Below, in pieces: positions 18,750 to 27,596 of a stretch of 64,000 nt of DNA (position 1 is the stretch's first letter; every line of letters begins with the position of its first letter). The notes under the pieces are model-generated. The model was not told where the DNA came from, did not search any database, and was given only the letters and a program-made list of their open reading frames with translations. The stretch comes from Rubrivivax sp. (GTDB lineage: Bacteria > Pseudomonadota > Gammaproteobacteria > Burkholderiales > Burkholderiaceae_C). The stretch is from assembly GCA_020852865.1 (NCBI GenBank), contig JADYZZ010000060.1, positions 1-64,000 of the forward strand. Direction: 5' to 3'. Position numbers and translations under genes: made by a program.

Positions 18750-21187
18750 CCGACGGCGCGCACGGGTCGACCCGGACGCATCTCCAGGGCCGCCGCCGAT
18801 TTGTGTCGGGGGCCCGGTCGCCCTGGCGTCGGGCGCTCACCGCGGTGGGGCTGGCCGCGGCGCTGCCCTTGCGCGCCCAGATTGCGGCCGCACCGCCCGC
18901 CGCGCCAGCCAGCGGGGCGGCGCTGGTCCCGGCTGCTGCGGCAGCGCGGGCCGCGGCCTCGGCACCACCGCCGGCCGCAGCGGCGCCACCTGCGGCCGCA
19001 GCGGCCAGCGCCGCGCCGGCCCCTGCCGCGCCCAGCGCCGAGCGCATCGAGATCACCGGCGGGCGCGACTCCGACACCGAGCAGCGCCGCCGCTCGACGG
19101 CGACCAAGATCGTGATCGGGCGCGAGGAGATCGACAAGTTCGGCGACGCCACGCTGGGCGAGGTGCTGCGGCGCCTGCCCGGCGTCACGGCGCCGGGCGC
19201 ACCCGGACGCGGCGGCGCACCGCGCATGCGCGGCCTGGGCAGCGGCTATACGCAGCTGCTGATCGACGGGCAGCGCGTGCCGCCCGGCTTCAGCCTCGAG
19301 CAGCTCACGCCCGAGCAGGTCGAGCGCATCGAGATCCTGCGCGCACCCACCGCCGAGACCGGCGCGCGCGCCATCGCCGGCACCATCGACATCATCACGC
19401 GTGAAGGCTTCAAGAAGCGCATCAACGACCTGCGCATCGGGCTGGGCTACGAGCATGGGCGCGCCGCGCCGGGGCTCACCTGGACGCGCAACGACAGCGT
19501 CGACGACTTCGTCTACAACGTCTCCGCCTCGCTGTTCGTGCCGCGCCGGCGCAGCACCGGACACGGCAGCGTCACCGATACCGACCTGGGCAGCGGCGCC
19601 CTCGTGGGCGCGCAGGAGACCACCAGCCTCACCGAGGAGCGGCGCACCGGCGTGTCGGTGAGCGGCCGGCTGCAGTGGCGGCTCGGCGAGAGCGGCGACT
19701 CGCTCACGCTGATGCCGACGCTGTTCGCCAACCGCGGCCGCACGCACAGCGACTTCACGCTGGTGCAGACGCTGCCCGCCGCGCCTGCCGCCTACGACTA
19801 CGGCAGCACGTCGGCCAGCAGCAGCTTCGCCAACCTGCGCCTGGGCGGGCAGTGGCGGCAGCGCCTGGGCGCCGGCAGGCCGCGGCTGGAGCTCGGCGGC
19901 CATCTCGGGCGCTGGCAGGCGAGCAACGACAGCCGGCGCGAGGAGTACCGCAACGGCGGCGTGCCGCTGCGCCGCACCGACGACGCGCGGCGCACGCGCG
20001 AGAGCTCGGCGCTGCTCACGCTCAAGGCCAGCGGCCTGGCCGGCGCCGAGCCGGGCCGCGAGCACAGCCTCGTGGCCGGCACCGAGATCGAAGGCGTGCG
20101 GCGCCACGAGGAGCGCACGCTGCTGCAAGACGGCTTGCAGCAGCTGCTCGACTTCGGCGACACCTTCGAGGCCTCGACGCTGCGCCTGGCCGGCTATGTG
20201 CAGGACGAGTGGGCTCTCGACAGCCACTGGGCCTTGCACGCCGGTCTGCGCTGGGAAGGCATCGCGACGCGCGGCGACGCCGGCGGCGGCGTGCGCCCGG
20301 TCAACCGCAGCAGCGTCTGGACGCCGCTCGTGCACCTGCTGTGGAAGCCCGACCCGAAGCAGCGCGACCAGGTGCGGCTCGCGCTCACGCGCAGCTACCG
20401 CGCGCCCCCCACCTGGGCGCTGATCGCGCGGCCGTCGATCAACAACCGCTTCCCGCCCGACCAGGGCGGCAACCAGCCCAACTTCGCCGACAGCGCCGGC
20501 AACCCCGAGCTGCGCCCCGAGCTGGCCACCGGTCTGGACGTCGCGTTCGAGCGCTACCTCGAAGGCGGCGGCATCCTCTCGGCCAACCTCTTCCACCGCA
20601 ACATCAGCAACCTGATGCGCAGCGTCATCACGCTGGAGACGGTGTCGTGGAGCGCATTCCCGCGCTGGGTGTCGCGCCAGCAGAACATCGGCGACGCGCG
20701 CACGCAGGGCATCGAACTCGAAGCCAAGTACCGGCTCGACCAGCTCGTGGCCGGCGCCGCGCCGGTGGAGTTGCGGCACAACCTCGCGCTGTACCGCTCG
20801 CGCGTCGACGGGGTGCGCGGCCCCGACAACCGGCTCGACCAGCAGCCCCGGGCCAGCGCCAACCTCGGCGCCGATTACCGCCTGCGCGGCTGGCCGCTCA
20901 CGCTGGGCGGCAATTTCAACTGGGTGCCCGCCTACCGCACGCAGATGGCCGACGACCGCGCGGTGAAGGTGGGCAGCAAGCGCGTCGTCGACGTCTTCGC
21001 GCTGTGGACCATCGGCCCCGAGATCGCGCTGCGGCTGCTCGCCAACAACCTCGGCGCCTACAGCTACGCCAGCAGCACCGACTTCGATTACGCCGATCCG
21101 CTCAGCGGCGCGCCGCTGCGCGAGACCTCGCGCAGCTGGGGCCCGAGCTACACCAACTGGCAGCTGCGGCTCGAGCTGAAGATCTAG
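18746..21187 (+). CDS. TonB-dependent outer-membrane receptor
   Basis: 813 residues. An export signal near residues 30-48 (TAVGLAAALPLRAQ) is followed by a low-complexity Ala/Pro stretch to about residue 95, then a plug domain (EITGGRDSDTEQRRR, VIGREEIDKFGDATLGEVL, GVTAPGAPG, QLLIDGQRVPPGFSLEQL, VERIEILRAPTAE, GARAIAGTIDI) and a beta-barrel ending RLELKI. The ATG overlaps the ATPase stop (ATGA), an unusual direct coupling of an outer-membrane receptor to an ABC importer. It argues that both carry the same substrate across the envelope. The substrate is unknown; a peptide or siderophore-like ligand is plausible. The stop codon TAG is the first triplet of a large palindrome. Confidence 0.9.
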
Positions 21188-21303
21188 TGCAGTGTTCCGC
21201 GCTGTTCAGCACATTGGACCGCGTCTTTGCCGCCCACGCTCCTAGCCAGGACGGCAAATCCATCGGTTTTCTTAGGTGCCGCACAGCGTCGAACACTGCA
21301 CTA
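21185..21303. repeat. Large imperfect palindrome A (119 bp) after the TonB receptor gene
   Basis: The outer 13 bp TAGTGCAGTGTTC at 21185 is matched perfectly in inverse at 21291-21303, and a looser match (CGCTGT, GCAC, TTTGCCG) continues inwards to about 21245. The left arm includes the stop codon of the TonB receptor. There is no coding potential and no T tract. It could be a bidirectional transcription-stop structure or a MITE/REP-like element. Confidence 0.65.
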
Positions 21304-21304
21304 C

Positions 21305-21463
21305 TACTCCGACACCGGAATTTCGAGACATGAAAGCGCGTCTGCGGGCCGATGGCGGCGTTGCCGATGCTCGCGATACCGCCCGGTATCGCTGCGCTCG
21401 GCGCCTTGCCCTCGACCCGAATCCATCGCTTTCATCATGTTCCGAAACCCCTGTGCCGAAGTA
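21305..21463. repeat. Large imperfect palindrome B (159 bp)
   Basis: The element is centred on GCGATACCG-CC-CGGTATCGC (21373-21392, perfect 9-bp arms). Further out, ATGAAAGCG (21330) pairs with CGCTTTCAT (21427), and the arms stay similar to TACT at 21305 and AGTA near 21463. It begins one base after palindrome A. It could fold into a very long hairpin and encodes nothing recognisable. Confidence 0.65.
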
Positions 21464-21490
21464 CCAGCCTGCGCGCAGCGGGATGCCCCT

Positions 21491-21544
21491 GAGAGCCTGT
21501 GAAGGCATGAATCGCGGGCGTGATTCATGTCTTCACAGGCTCTC
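21491..21544. repeat. Near-perfect 54-bp hairpin C, made of two inverted copies of a dispersed element
   Basis: Arms of 23 bp (21491-21513 and 21522-21544) differ at one position and enclose the 8-base loop GCGGGCGT. The right arm reads GATTCATGTCTTCACAGGC. Single copies of the same half-element lie at 31493-31522 and 37915-37945, each at the 3' end of a minus-strand gene. The perfect pairing would make it a strong terminator-like stem. Confidence 0.7.
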
Positions 21545-21744
21545 ACGTCCGAGTTCGCGCGCCGGATCGAAGCCGAGACGAGGAAGTGGGGCGGGTCGTC
21601 CGCCGCTCGGGGGCGAAGGTCGATCGAGCGATCGCAGGCGCGCCGCACTGCCGCCCCCGCATCCGCGGCCCCCTGATCGCGGGGTGGCAAGGGGCAACGC
21701 CGATCCGATGGAGCGCGCGGGTCGCTAGACTCGGCGCAGCCCTT

Positions 21745-21798
21745 GCGCGGGGCAGGTGGCCCCGGGGCCACCGCGTTTCGAGTCGGGCTGCCCCGCGC
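21745..21798 (+). promoter_or_regulatory. Nested palindrome in the leader of the PEP-CTERM protease gene
   Basis: GCGCGGGGCAG (21745-21755) pairs with CTGCCCCGCGC (21788-21798) and encloses the perfect 18-bp palindrome GGTGGCCCCGGGGCCACC (21755-21772). It ends 35 bp before the ATG of the protease gene, so it would lie in the 5' leader or the promoter. The rest of 21545-21833 shows no gene. Confidence 0.4.
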
Positions 21799-21833
21799 GC
21801 CGCCCCTGTGAGGGCACCGCAGGAGCAAGAACA

Positions 21834-23015
21834 ATGTCGTCGACGATCACATCGCCTGCGCGTGCGGTACGCACGCTGGGTGCGGTTGCGCTGGCCGCCA
21901 TGCTGGCCGCTGCAGCCGTCCAGGCCGAGGCGGCCGGCACCATGACGGCGTCACTGCCGGTCTGGGCGCCGAGCGCCCTGAGCCCGCTCACGTCCAACCT
22001 CACCGATCCGCCGAACTGGCGGCTGGATCCGGGCGCCAGCTTCAACGGCGTGGCCAACGCCTTCGACGGGACGGCGCTGCTGCTGTTCAAGATCGACAGC
22101 GACCCCGGCGGCACCTACGCCTGCAGCGGCTCGCTGATGCAAGGCGGCGAGTACGTGCTCACCGCCGGGCATTGCGTCACCGACATGACGTCGATGCAGG
22201 TCAACTTCGGCTGGTACAACGGCGCGGCGCTGCAGACGCGCACGGTGACGGCCGTGCACACCGCGCCGGGCTGGGTCGACTTCAATACCAATGCCGATCA
22301 GGGCAACGACCTTGCGCTGGTCAAGCTCGACCAGAAGGTGAGCGGGTTGCACACCTACGCGCTCAGCACGACCAACGACGTCGGCAAGACCCATCTGATG
22401 ACGGGCTACGGCACCGTCGGCACCGGCGGCTCGAGCAGCGACCCCGACTGGAGCGACTGGAAGTACGGCCACTACGGCTGGAACGTCGCCGACGTGACGA
22501 GCAAGGATTTCAACAAGGCCGCAGGCGACCATATCGGCCCGGGCTGGGGCTACGACGCCGCCTACTACACCGGCACCACCTACATGTCGGACTTCGACAA
22601 CCCCAGCAATCCCAACAACAACACGCTGGGCCGGCTCGGGAGTTTGCTCGGCGGCTCCTGGACGAGCAACAACGGCGTGGCCGGCGAGGCGCTCATCGCC
22701 GGCGGCGACTCGGGCGGAGGCGACTTCATCTGGGACGGCTCGCAATGGGTGCTGTCGGCCGTGCATTCCTGGGGCTGGGGCGGGGCTTGCGAGGATTACT
22801 TCGGCCTCGCAGGCTGCGATGCCAGTGCGAGCAACAGCTCGAGCTTCGGCGACCTCTCGGGCTCGACCGCCGTTTTCTCGCATGTCGGGTGGATCCAGTC
22901 GGTGACCGGCGTGCCCGAGCCCGCGACGCCCATCATGCTGGCGCTCGGCCTGCTCGGGGTGGGCAGCGCCGCGCGGTGGCGCCGCGCGGCGAGCGCTTCG
23001 CAGCGCGCAGCCTGA
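21834..23015 (+). CDS. Secreted trypsin-like serine protease with PEP-CTERM sorting tail
   Basis: 393 residues. A signal peptide ends near residue 33 (VQAEAA). The chymotrypsin-fold triad is visible: His in VLTAGHCV, Asp in NDLALVKL and Ser in AGGDSGGGDF. The C-terminus is a PEP-CTERM signal (VPEPATPIMLALGLLG, then WRRAA), which is processed by an exosortase, so the mature protease is probably released or anchored outside the cell with exopolysaccharide. The start at 21834 has the ribosome-binding site GCAGGAGCAAG. It stands alone, preceded by 646 bp of palindromic non-coding DNA. Confidence 0.92.
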   Translation: MSSTITSPARAVRTLGAVALAAMLAAAAVQAEAAGTMTASLPVWAPSALSPLTSNLTDPPNWRLDPGASFNGVANAFDGTALLLFKIDSDPGGTYACSGSLMQGGEYVLTAGHCVTDMTSMQVNFGWYNGAALQTRTVTAVHTAPGWVDFNTNADQGNDLALVKLDQKVSGLHTYALSTTNDVGKTHLMTGYGTVGTGGSSSDPDWSDWKYGHYGWNVADVTSKDFNKAAGDHIGPGWGYDAAYYTGTTYMSDFDNPSNPNNNTLGRLGSLLGGSWTSNNGVAGEALIAGGDSGGGDFIWDGSQWVLSAVHSWGWGGACEDYFGLAGCDASASNSSSFGDLSGSTAVFSHVGWIQSVTGVPEPATPIMLALGLLGVGSAARWRRAASASQRAA

Positions 23016-23109
23016 GCGGCCGGCGGCCCGCGCATTCCCCGGCCCGTCCGTCGGCCAGCAAGGCGCGGCGGGCCCTTTGCGCCCGCGGCAGAACCGGCGT
23101 TGCCCGCCG

Positions 23110-23997
23110 CTACGGCGCGAGCGCGCGCCGCACGCTGCCGCCTGCCGCGGCCAGCAGGGCCTCGGCGCCGGCGGCGTCGACGCCGCGGCGCAGCATCACG
23201 ATCGCGGTCTTGACGCGCTGGCCGCAGGCGACGAGCGCCGCGTGCGCCGCAGCTTCGTCGGCGCCGCTGGCCAGCAGCGTGAGTGCGAGCGCGCGCCGCT
23301 CGAGCTTGGCGTTGGTCGCGCGCAGGTCGACCATCAGGTGGCCGTAGGTCTTGTTCAGGCGCACCATCACGCTGCTGCTGAAGCTGTTGAGCGCGATCTT
23401 CTGCGCGGTGCCGGCCTTCAGCCGCGTGCTGCCCGAAATCACCTCGGGCCCGGTGTCGAGCACGACGGCGACGTCGGCGGCCGCCGCCAGCGCCGAGCCG
23501 GGGTTGTTGACGACGGCGACGGTGAGCGCGCCGGCCGCTCGTGCGGCCTCGGCCGCGCCGAGCACGTAGGGCGTGCTGCCCGAGGCGGCGACGAGCAGCA
23601 CGACATCGTTCGGCGCCGGCGTGAGCGCCGCCAGTTCGGCCGCGCCCTGCGCGCGGTCGTCCTCGGCGCCTTCGGCGGCGACGAACATCGCCCCCGTGCC
23701 GCCGGCCAGCAGTGCGCAGGCGCGCTCGCGCGGCCAGGAGAAGGTGGGCAGCAGCTCGACGGCGTCGAGCATGCCCAGGCGCCCGCTGGTGCCCGCGCCG
23801 ACGTAGACGAGCCGCCCTCCGGCCTGCAGCCGCGGCGCGGCGGCGTCGACGGCGCGCGCCAGCGCCGGCGCGGCGCGCGCGACGGCCGCCGCGGCCTCGG
23901 CCTGGTCGGCGACGAAGGCCTGCACGAGCGCGGGTGTGTCGTAGCCGTCGAGTCCGGCATGGCCGGGGTGCGGGCGTTCGGTGGCGGGGGCGTGCAT
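23110..23997 (-). CDS. murQ: N-acetylmuramic acid 6-phosphate etherase
   Basis: 295-residue cytoplasmic enzyme that cleaves the lactyl ether of MurNAc-6-phosphate to GlcNAc-6-phosphate and D-lactate. The SIS domain shows VYVGAGTSGRLGMLDAVEL, then PTFSW, GAEDDRAQGAAEL and VLLVAASGSTPYVLGA. The conserved TGPEVISGSTRLKAGTAQK and a C-terminal MVDLRATNAKLERR follow. Length and motif order match MurQ. It is the last gene of the minus-strand murein-recycling operon, 13 bp after the GHL10-family gene. Confidence 0.93.
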   Translation of the reverse strand: MHAPATERPHPGHAGLDGYDTPALVQAFVADQAEAAAAVARAAPALARAVDAAAPRLQAGGRLVYVGAGTSGRLGMLDAVELLPTFSWPRERACALLAGGTGAMFVAAEGAEDDRAQGAAELAALTPAPNDVVLLVAASGSTPYVLGAAEAARAAGALTVAVVNNPGSALAAAADVAVVLDTGPEVISGSTRLKAGTAQKIALNSFSSSVMVRLNKTYGHLMVDLRATNAKLERRALALTLLASGADEAAAHAALVACGQRVKTAIVMLRRGVDAAGAEALLAAAGGSVRRALAP

Positions 23998-24010
23998 CGT
24001 CGGTGGATGT

Positions 24011-25582
24011 TCAGGGTGCGACGCGGATCATGCGCCGCTCGCTGGCCAGGCCGGTGCCGCTCACCGCGGCCACCGCGACGAGATCGGCGCCGGCGGCGTC
24101 CTGCAGCGCCTCCTCGGGGGCGGCCACCGCGAACTGCCAGGCGCCGGCGACGCGCCGCCACACTGCCCAGCGCGCGGGCGCCGCATCCGCGGCCCGCACG
24201 CGCACGCGCGCGCCCTGCAGCGCGAGCCGCGGCGCAGGCGGCGCGGCCTCGCCCAGCCAGGGCGTGGCCGGCGGCAGCGCCGCCTGTGCATAGGGGCCGA
24301 ACTGCAGCAGGGTGGCGATGCGGTCGCGGTCCTGCATCAGCGCCGCCATGCTGAAGTGGATGTGGCCCGAGGCGGCCGGGCGCGTGCGCAGCAGCGCGAT
24401 CTGGTCGAGCAGCTCGCGCGCCGGCCAGGCGCGCGCGCCCGCGGGCTCGGCGGCCGATGCGCGCACGCTGCTCGTGAACAGGCCCGGCCAGAGGTGGCGC
24501 TGCCTGCGGTTGCCGGCGATCCAGCCGTCGAGCAGCAGCGCGAAGTCCTGGCCGGCGCGGCCGATCGGCCAGTACAGCTGCGGCGCGAGGTAGTCGAGCC
24601 AGCCTTCGTCGAACCAGCGTTCGACGTCGGCGTAGAGCTTGTCGTACTGGCTGAAGCCCGCAATGCCGGGCGGCCGGCGGTCGGGCCGCCCGAGTCCGAA
24701 CGGGCTGATGCCCAGGCGCGCCAGCGGGCGAAGCGCGCGCACGGTCCGGTGCAGCCCCTGCACCAGGGCATCGACGTTGGCGCGGCGCCAGTCCTCGCGG
24801 CCGAGCAGCCCGCCGGCGGCGGCGTAGCGCGCGTAGCTCGCCTCGTCGGGAAACGGTTGCTCGCTGCCGCCCGACATGACCGGGTAGGGGTAGAAGTAAT
24901 CGTCGACATGCACGCCGTCGACGGCGTAGCGGCGCAGCACGTCGGCAATGACGGCCAGCGTGTGCGCCTGCGCCGCGGGCTCGCCGGGGTCCATCCAGAG
25001 CTGCTCGCCGTAGCGCCGCACGGCGCCGGGCGCGCGCAGCGCGAAGTGCGGCGCGGCCAGCGGCGTGCGCGCCGAGGCATGACGGGCGCGGTAGGGGTTG
25101 AACCAGGCGTGCAGTTCGAGCCCGCGCCGGTGCGCCTCGGCGATCCAGAAGGCGAGCGGATCCCAGGGTGGGTCGGGCGCGCGGCCCTGCTGTCCGGTGA
25201 GGTACTCGCTCCAGGGCTCGAGCGCAGACGGGTACAGCGCGTCGCCGGCCGGGCGCACCTGCAGGATGAGCGCGTTGAGGCCGAGCGTGCGCGCCCGCTC
25301 GACGATCGCCAGCGCCTCGGCGCGCTGCGCCTCGGGCGTGAGGCCGGGGCGGCTGGGCCAGTCGATGTGGGCGACGCTGGCCACCCAGGCGCCGCGGAAC
25401 TCGCGCGGCTCGGGTGGCGGCTGATCGGGGGAGGCGGCCGCTGCGCCCGTCGACGACGGCGCCGACCCCGGCTCGGGAACCTGCGCCGGCGCCTGCGCCC
25501 GCAGCGGCCCCGGTGCGGCGGCCGCCAGCCCGGCGCCGCCGGCCAGGGCGGCCAGCCCGCGCAGGCAGGCACGGCGCCTCAT
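24011..25582 (-). CDS. Glycosyl hydrolase-like GHL10 family protein (DigH/YngK-like)
   Basis: 523-residue exported protein. An arginine-rich N-terminus and hydrophobic stretch (RRRACLRGLAALAGGAGL) suggest Tat or Sec export. From about residue 62 the GHL10 (DUF187) domain runs FRGAWVASVAHIDWPS, LNALILQVRPAGDALYPS, ELHAWFNPYRA, DGVHVDDYFYPYP, GISPFGLGRP and WLDYLAPQLYWPIG. Family members such as E. coli DigH cleave or bind denuded glycan strands of septal peptidoglycan. Its place between an amidase and murQ fits release of sugars from stem-free glycans. A Pro/Ala linker separates signal and domain. Confidence 0.85.
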   Translation of the reverse strand: MRRRACLRGLAALAGGAGLAAAAPGPLRAQAPAQVPEPGSAPSSTGAAAASPDQPPPEPREFRGAWVASVAHIDWPSRPGLTPEAQRAEALAIVERARTLGLNALILQVRPAGDALYPSALEPWSEYLTGQQGRAPDPPWDPLAFWIAEAHRRGLELHAWFNPYRARHASARTPLAAPHFALRAPGAVRRYGEQLWMDPGEPAAQAHTLAVIADVLRRYAVDGVHVDDYFYPYPVMSGGSEQPFPDEASYARYAAAGGLLGREDWRRANVDALVQGLHRTVRALRPLARLGISPFGLGRPDRRPPGIAGFSQYDKLYADVERWFDEGWLDYLAPQLYWPIGRAGQDFALLLDGWIAGNRRQRHLWPGLFTSSVRASAAEPAGARAWPARELLDQIALLRTRPAASGHIHFSMAALMQDRDRIATLLQFGPYAQAALPPATPWLGEAAPPAPRLALQGARVRVRAADAAPARWAVWRRVAGAWQFAVAAPEEALQDAAGADLVAVAAVSGTGLASERRMIRVAP

Positions 25583-25645
25583 CGATCCGGTGCGCCCTGG
25601 GGCGGTCGGGCCGCGGCGCGGGCAGGGTGTCTCATGCAGCGTCCT

Positions 25646-26497
25646 TCACGGCGCCTCGCGCTGCGTCAGCACGTCCAGGAGTGCGGCGCTTTCGGCATCG
25701 GGCTCGCCGTCGAAGCGCGCCGGGCGGTAGCGCATCTGGAAGTTCATCAGCACGCGCTGCAGCAGCCGGCGCTGCCCGGGCTGCTCGAGCGCCGCGTCGG
25801 CATCGATCGGGTAGCCGTGCTGTGCGAGCTTGCGCTGGAACCATTCGGGCTCCGGGACGGCGGCTTCGTAGACCGCCTGGCGCTCGCGCACGCGCGCCTG
25901 GTCGGGCCAGGGCGGCGTGATGCCGAGCTCGGCCAGCCGCCGCCAGGGGAAGGTGGGCCCCGGATCCTCCTTGTACGAAGGCGTCACCTCGCCGTGGCCG
26001 AGGATGCGCTCGGGCCGGATCTCGTGGCGCTTGACGATGTCGCGCACGAGCGGGATCAGCGCGTCGATCTGCGCCTCGGGAAACGGCAGATACACGCGCT
26101 CGCGCCGGCCGGCGGCATCGGGCGGCGTGAGCGCGAAGCCCGGATGCACGATCTCGATGCCGATCGAGCTCGAGTTCAGCAGCCGATGGCGTTGCCAGCC
26201 GCTTGCCCCGCTGTGCCAGGCGCGGCGCTCCTCGGGTACCAGGCGCAGGATGCGCGGAGGCGATTCGTCGCTGACGAGGTAATGCGCCGAGACGTTGCCC
26301 TCGGTCAGCGTGCGCAGCGCGCTCTCGTAGTTGCCCACCGTGTAGTGCAGGATCAGGAACAGCACGCGGCTGTCCTGCGCCTGGCTCGGGTGGCTGGTGT
26401 CGATCGGCACGCCGCCCGGCGTGGTGGTGGCGCAGCCGCCGAGCAAGGCGAGCAGCACGAGCAAGGCGGCGAGCGGGAGCGTCAGGGCGCGATGCAT
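25646..26497 (-). CDS. N-acetylmuramoyl-L-alanine amidase (AmiD-like lipoprotein)
   Basis: 283 residues. The signal peptide ends in the lipobox LLGGCATT, so it is an outer-membrane-type lipoprotein. The amidase_2 (zinc) domain shows FLILHYTVGN (first His), SAHYLVSD, GIEIVHPG, the RILGHGEVTPSYKEDPGPTF block with further ligands, and a C-terminal peptidoglycan-binding-like segment (FQMRYRPARFDG). AmiD of E. coli (276 aa) has the same layout. The ATG at 26497 has a very strong ribosome-binding site (AAGGAGGGTG). It removes stem peptides from muropeptides in the recycling pathway. Confidence 0.9.
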   Translation of the reverse strand: MHRALTLPLAALLVLLALLGGCATTTPGGVPIDTSHPSQAQDSRVLFLILHYTVGNYESALRTLTEGNVSAHYLVSDESPPRILRLVPEERRAWHSGASGWQRHRLLNSSSIGIEIVHPGFALTPPDAAGRRERVYLPFPEAQIDALIPLVRDIVKRHEIRPERILGHGEVTPSYKEDPGPTFPWRRLAELGITPPWPDQARVRERQAVYEAAVPEPEWFQRKLAQHGYPIDADAALEQPGQRRLLQRVLMNFQMRYRPARFDGEPDAESAALLDVLTQREAP

Positions 26498-26516
26498 GCG
26501 TGACACCCTCCTTGGT

Positions 26517-27530
26517 TCAGGGCCGCGCCGCGCGCAGCGCCAGCCGGGCCAGGGCGTGGGGGGGCGGCATGCCGAGCGCGCGCAGCGCGGTGGCGGCCGG
26601 CAAGGCCGCACGCAGCGCAGCGCCGATGGCCGGATGCAGATCGAACACGCGCCCGGCCAGAACCACCGGCTGCGCGCCGCAGCGCCGCTGCAGCGCGCGG
26701 ACCAGGCGTGCGAGCTCTCGGCCGGCGTCTTCGAGCAGGCGCAAGGCGACCGGATCCTCGTCGGCCGCTGCCGCGACGGCCAGCGCGAGCGGGCCGAGCG
26801 CGCCGCGCGCGCCGGCCGCGCCCAACGCATGCCGGGCGCCACCCGCGCCGGTGGCGCCCGCCGCGCCGGCTGTATCGCTCGGCCCTCCTGCCACGGCGGC
26901 GCCGTCGCCGTAGACGAAGCGGCGCGTCGCCGGCCAGTCGCTGCCGCCGATGCGCTCGAACAGGCGGCACGCCAGCGGCGAGCCGCGCCAGGCGCCGGGG
27001 CATTCGTCCTCGGCACGCCAGACGCCCTCGAGCGCGCGGCGGGCGATCCACGGCCCGCTGCCCGCGTCGTCGATGGCATGGCCGCGGCCGCCGGCGCGCT
27101 GCAGGCGGCCCTCGGCGTCGCGCAGCGCGGCGATGGAGCCGGTGCCGGCGTAGAGCACGATGCCGCGCGCCGGCGTGGCGTCGGCGAAGGCGGCGCGGCA
27201 CAGCAGCTCGATGTCGCTGCCGGCCGCCACCGCGGCGGCGTCGATGCCGAGCGCGCCCGCGAGCAGCGCGGCGAACGCGCCGGCCAGCGCCTCGTCGAGC
27301 CCGGTGATGCCCGCCGCCGCCGCGGCAGGCCGGCAGGGCAGCGCGCCGGCCAGCGCGCGCAAAGTGTCGGCGAGCGCGGCGCGACCGCCGGCCCACAGCA
27401 TCTGCAGACCGCTCGCGGGCGCCAGCTCGCCCTCGGCGAAGACCTTGCCGTCGCTCGCGGCCAGCGCCCAGCGCGTGGCGCTGCCGCCGGCGTCGAGTCC
27501 GAGAGCGCAGTCGGGCAAGGGCGGGGGCAT
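26517..27530 (-). CDS. BadF/BadG-family kinase, probable amino-sugar (GlcNAc/MurNAc) kinase
   Basis: 337-residue ASKHA-fold kinase with the phosphate-1 loop GLDAGGSATRWAL at the N-terminus, AAGITGLDEALAG, the phosphate-2 region GIVLYAGTGSIAAL, and GHAIDDAGSGPWIARRALEG. A Gly/Ala-rich insertion occurs around residue 225. Relatives phosphorylate N-acetylglucosamine or muramic sugars, and being first in an operon with an amidase and murQ makes a cell-wall sugar the likely substrate. Specificity cannot be read from the sequence. Confidence 0.78.
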   Translation of the reverse strand: MPPPLPDCALGLDAGGSATRWALAASDGKVFAEGELAPASGLQMLWAGGRAALADTLRALAGALPCRPAAAAAGITGLDEALAGAFAALLAGALGIDAAAVAAGSDIELLCRAAFADATPARGIVLYAGTGSIAALRDAEGRLQRAGGRGHAIDDAGSGPWIARRALEGVWRAEDECPGAWRGSPLACRLFERIGGSDWPATRRFVYGDGAAVAGGPSDTAGAAGATGAGGARHALGAAGARGALGPLALAVAAAADEDPVALRLLEDAGRELARLVRALQRRCGAQPVVLAGRVFDLHPAIGAALRAALPAATALRALGMPPPHALARLALRAARP

Positions 27531-27550
27531 GGCGGCGGGCGCGGGCAGCG

Positions 27551-27596
27551 GCGCATTGTCACGGCACGGCGCCGCCGCGGCGCCGCGACAATGCGC
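27551..27596. promoter_or_regulatory. Inverted repeat in the divergent kinase/dacB promoter region
   Basis: GCGCATTGTC (27551-27560) and GACAATGCGC (27587-27596) are perfect 10-bp inverted arms around a GC-rich inner palindrome (GGCGCC-GCCGC-GGCGCC). Each arm contains GACAAT, a -10-like hexamer, facing outwards toward each gene. The right arm includes the dacB ATG at 27591, so the dacB message would be almost leaderless or begin further upstream. It could be the operator for a common regulator of both directions. Confidence 0.45.
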
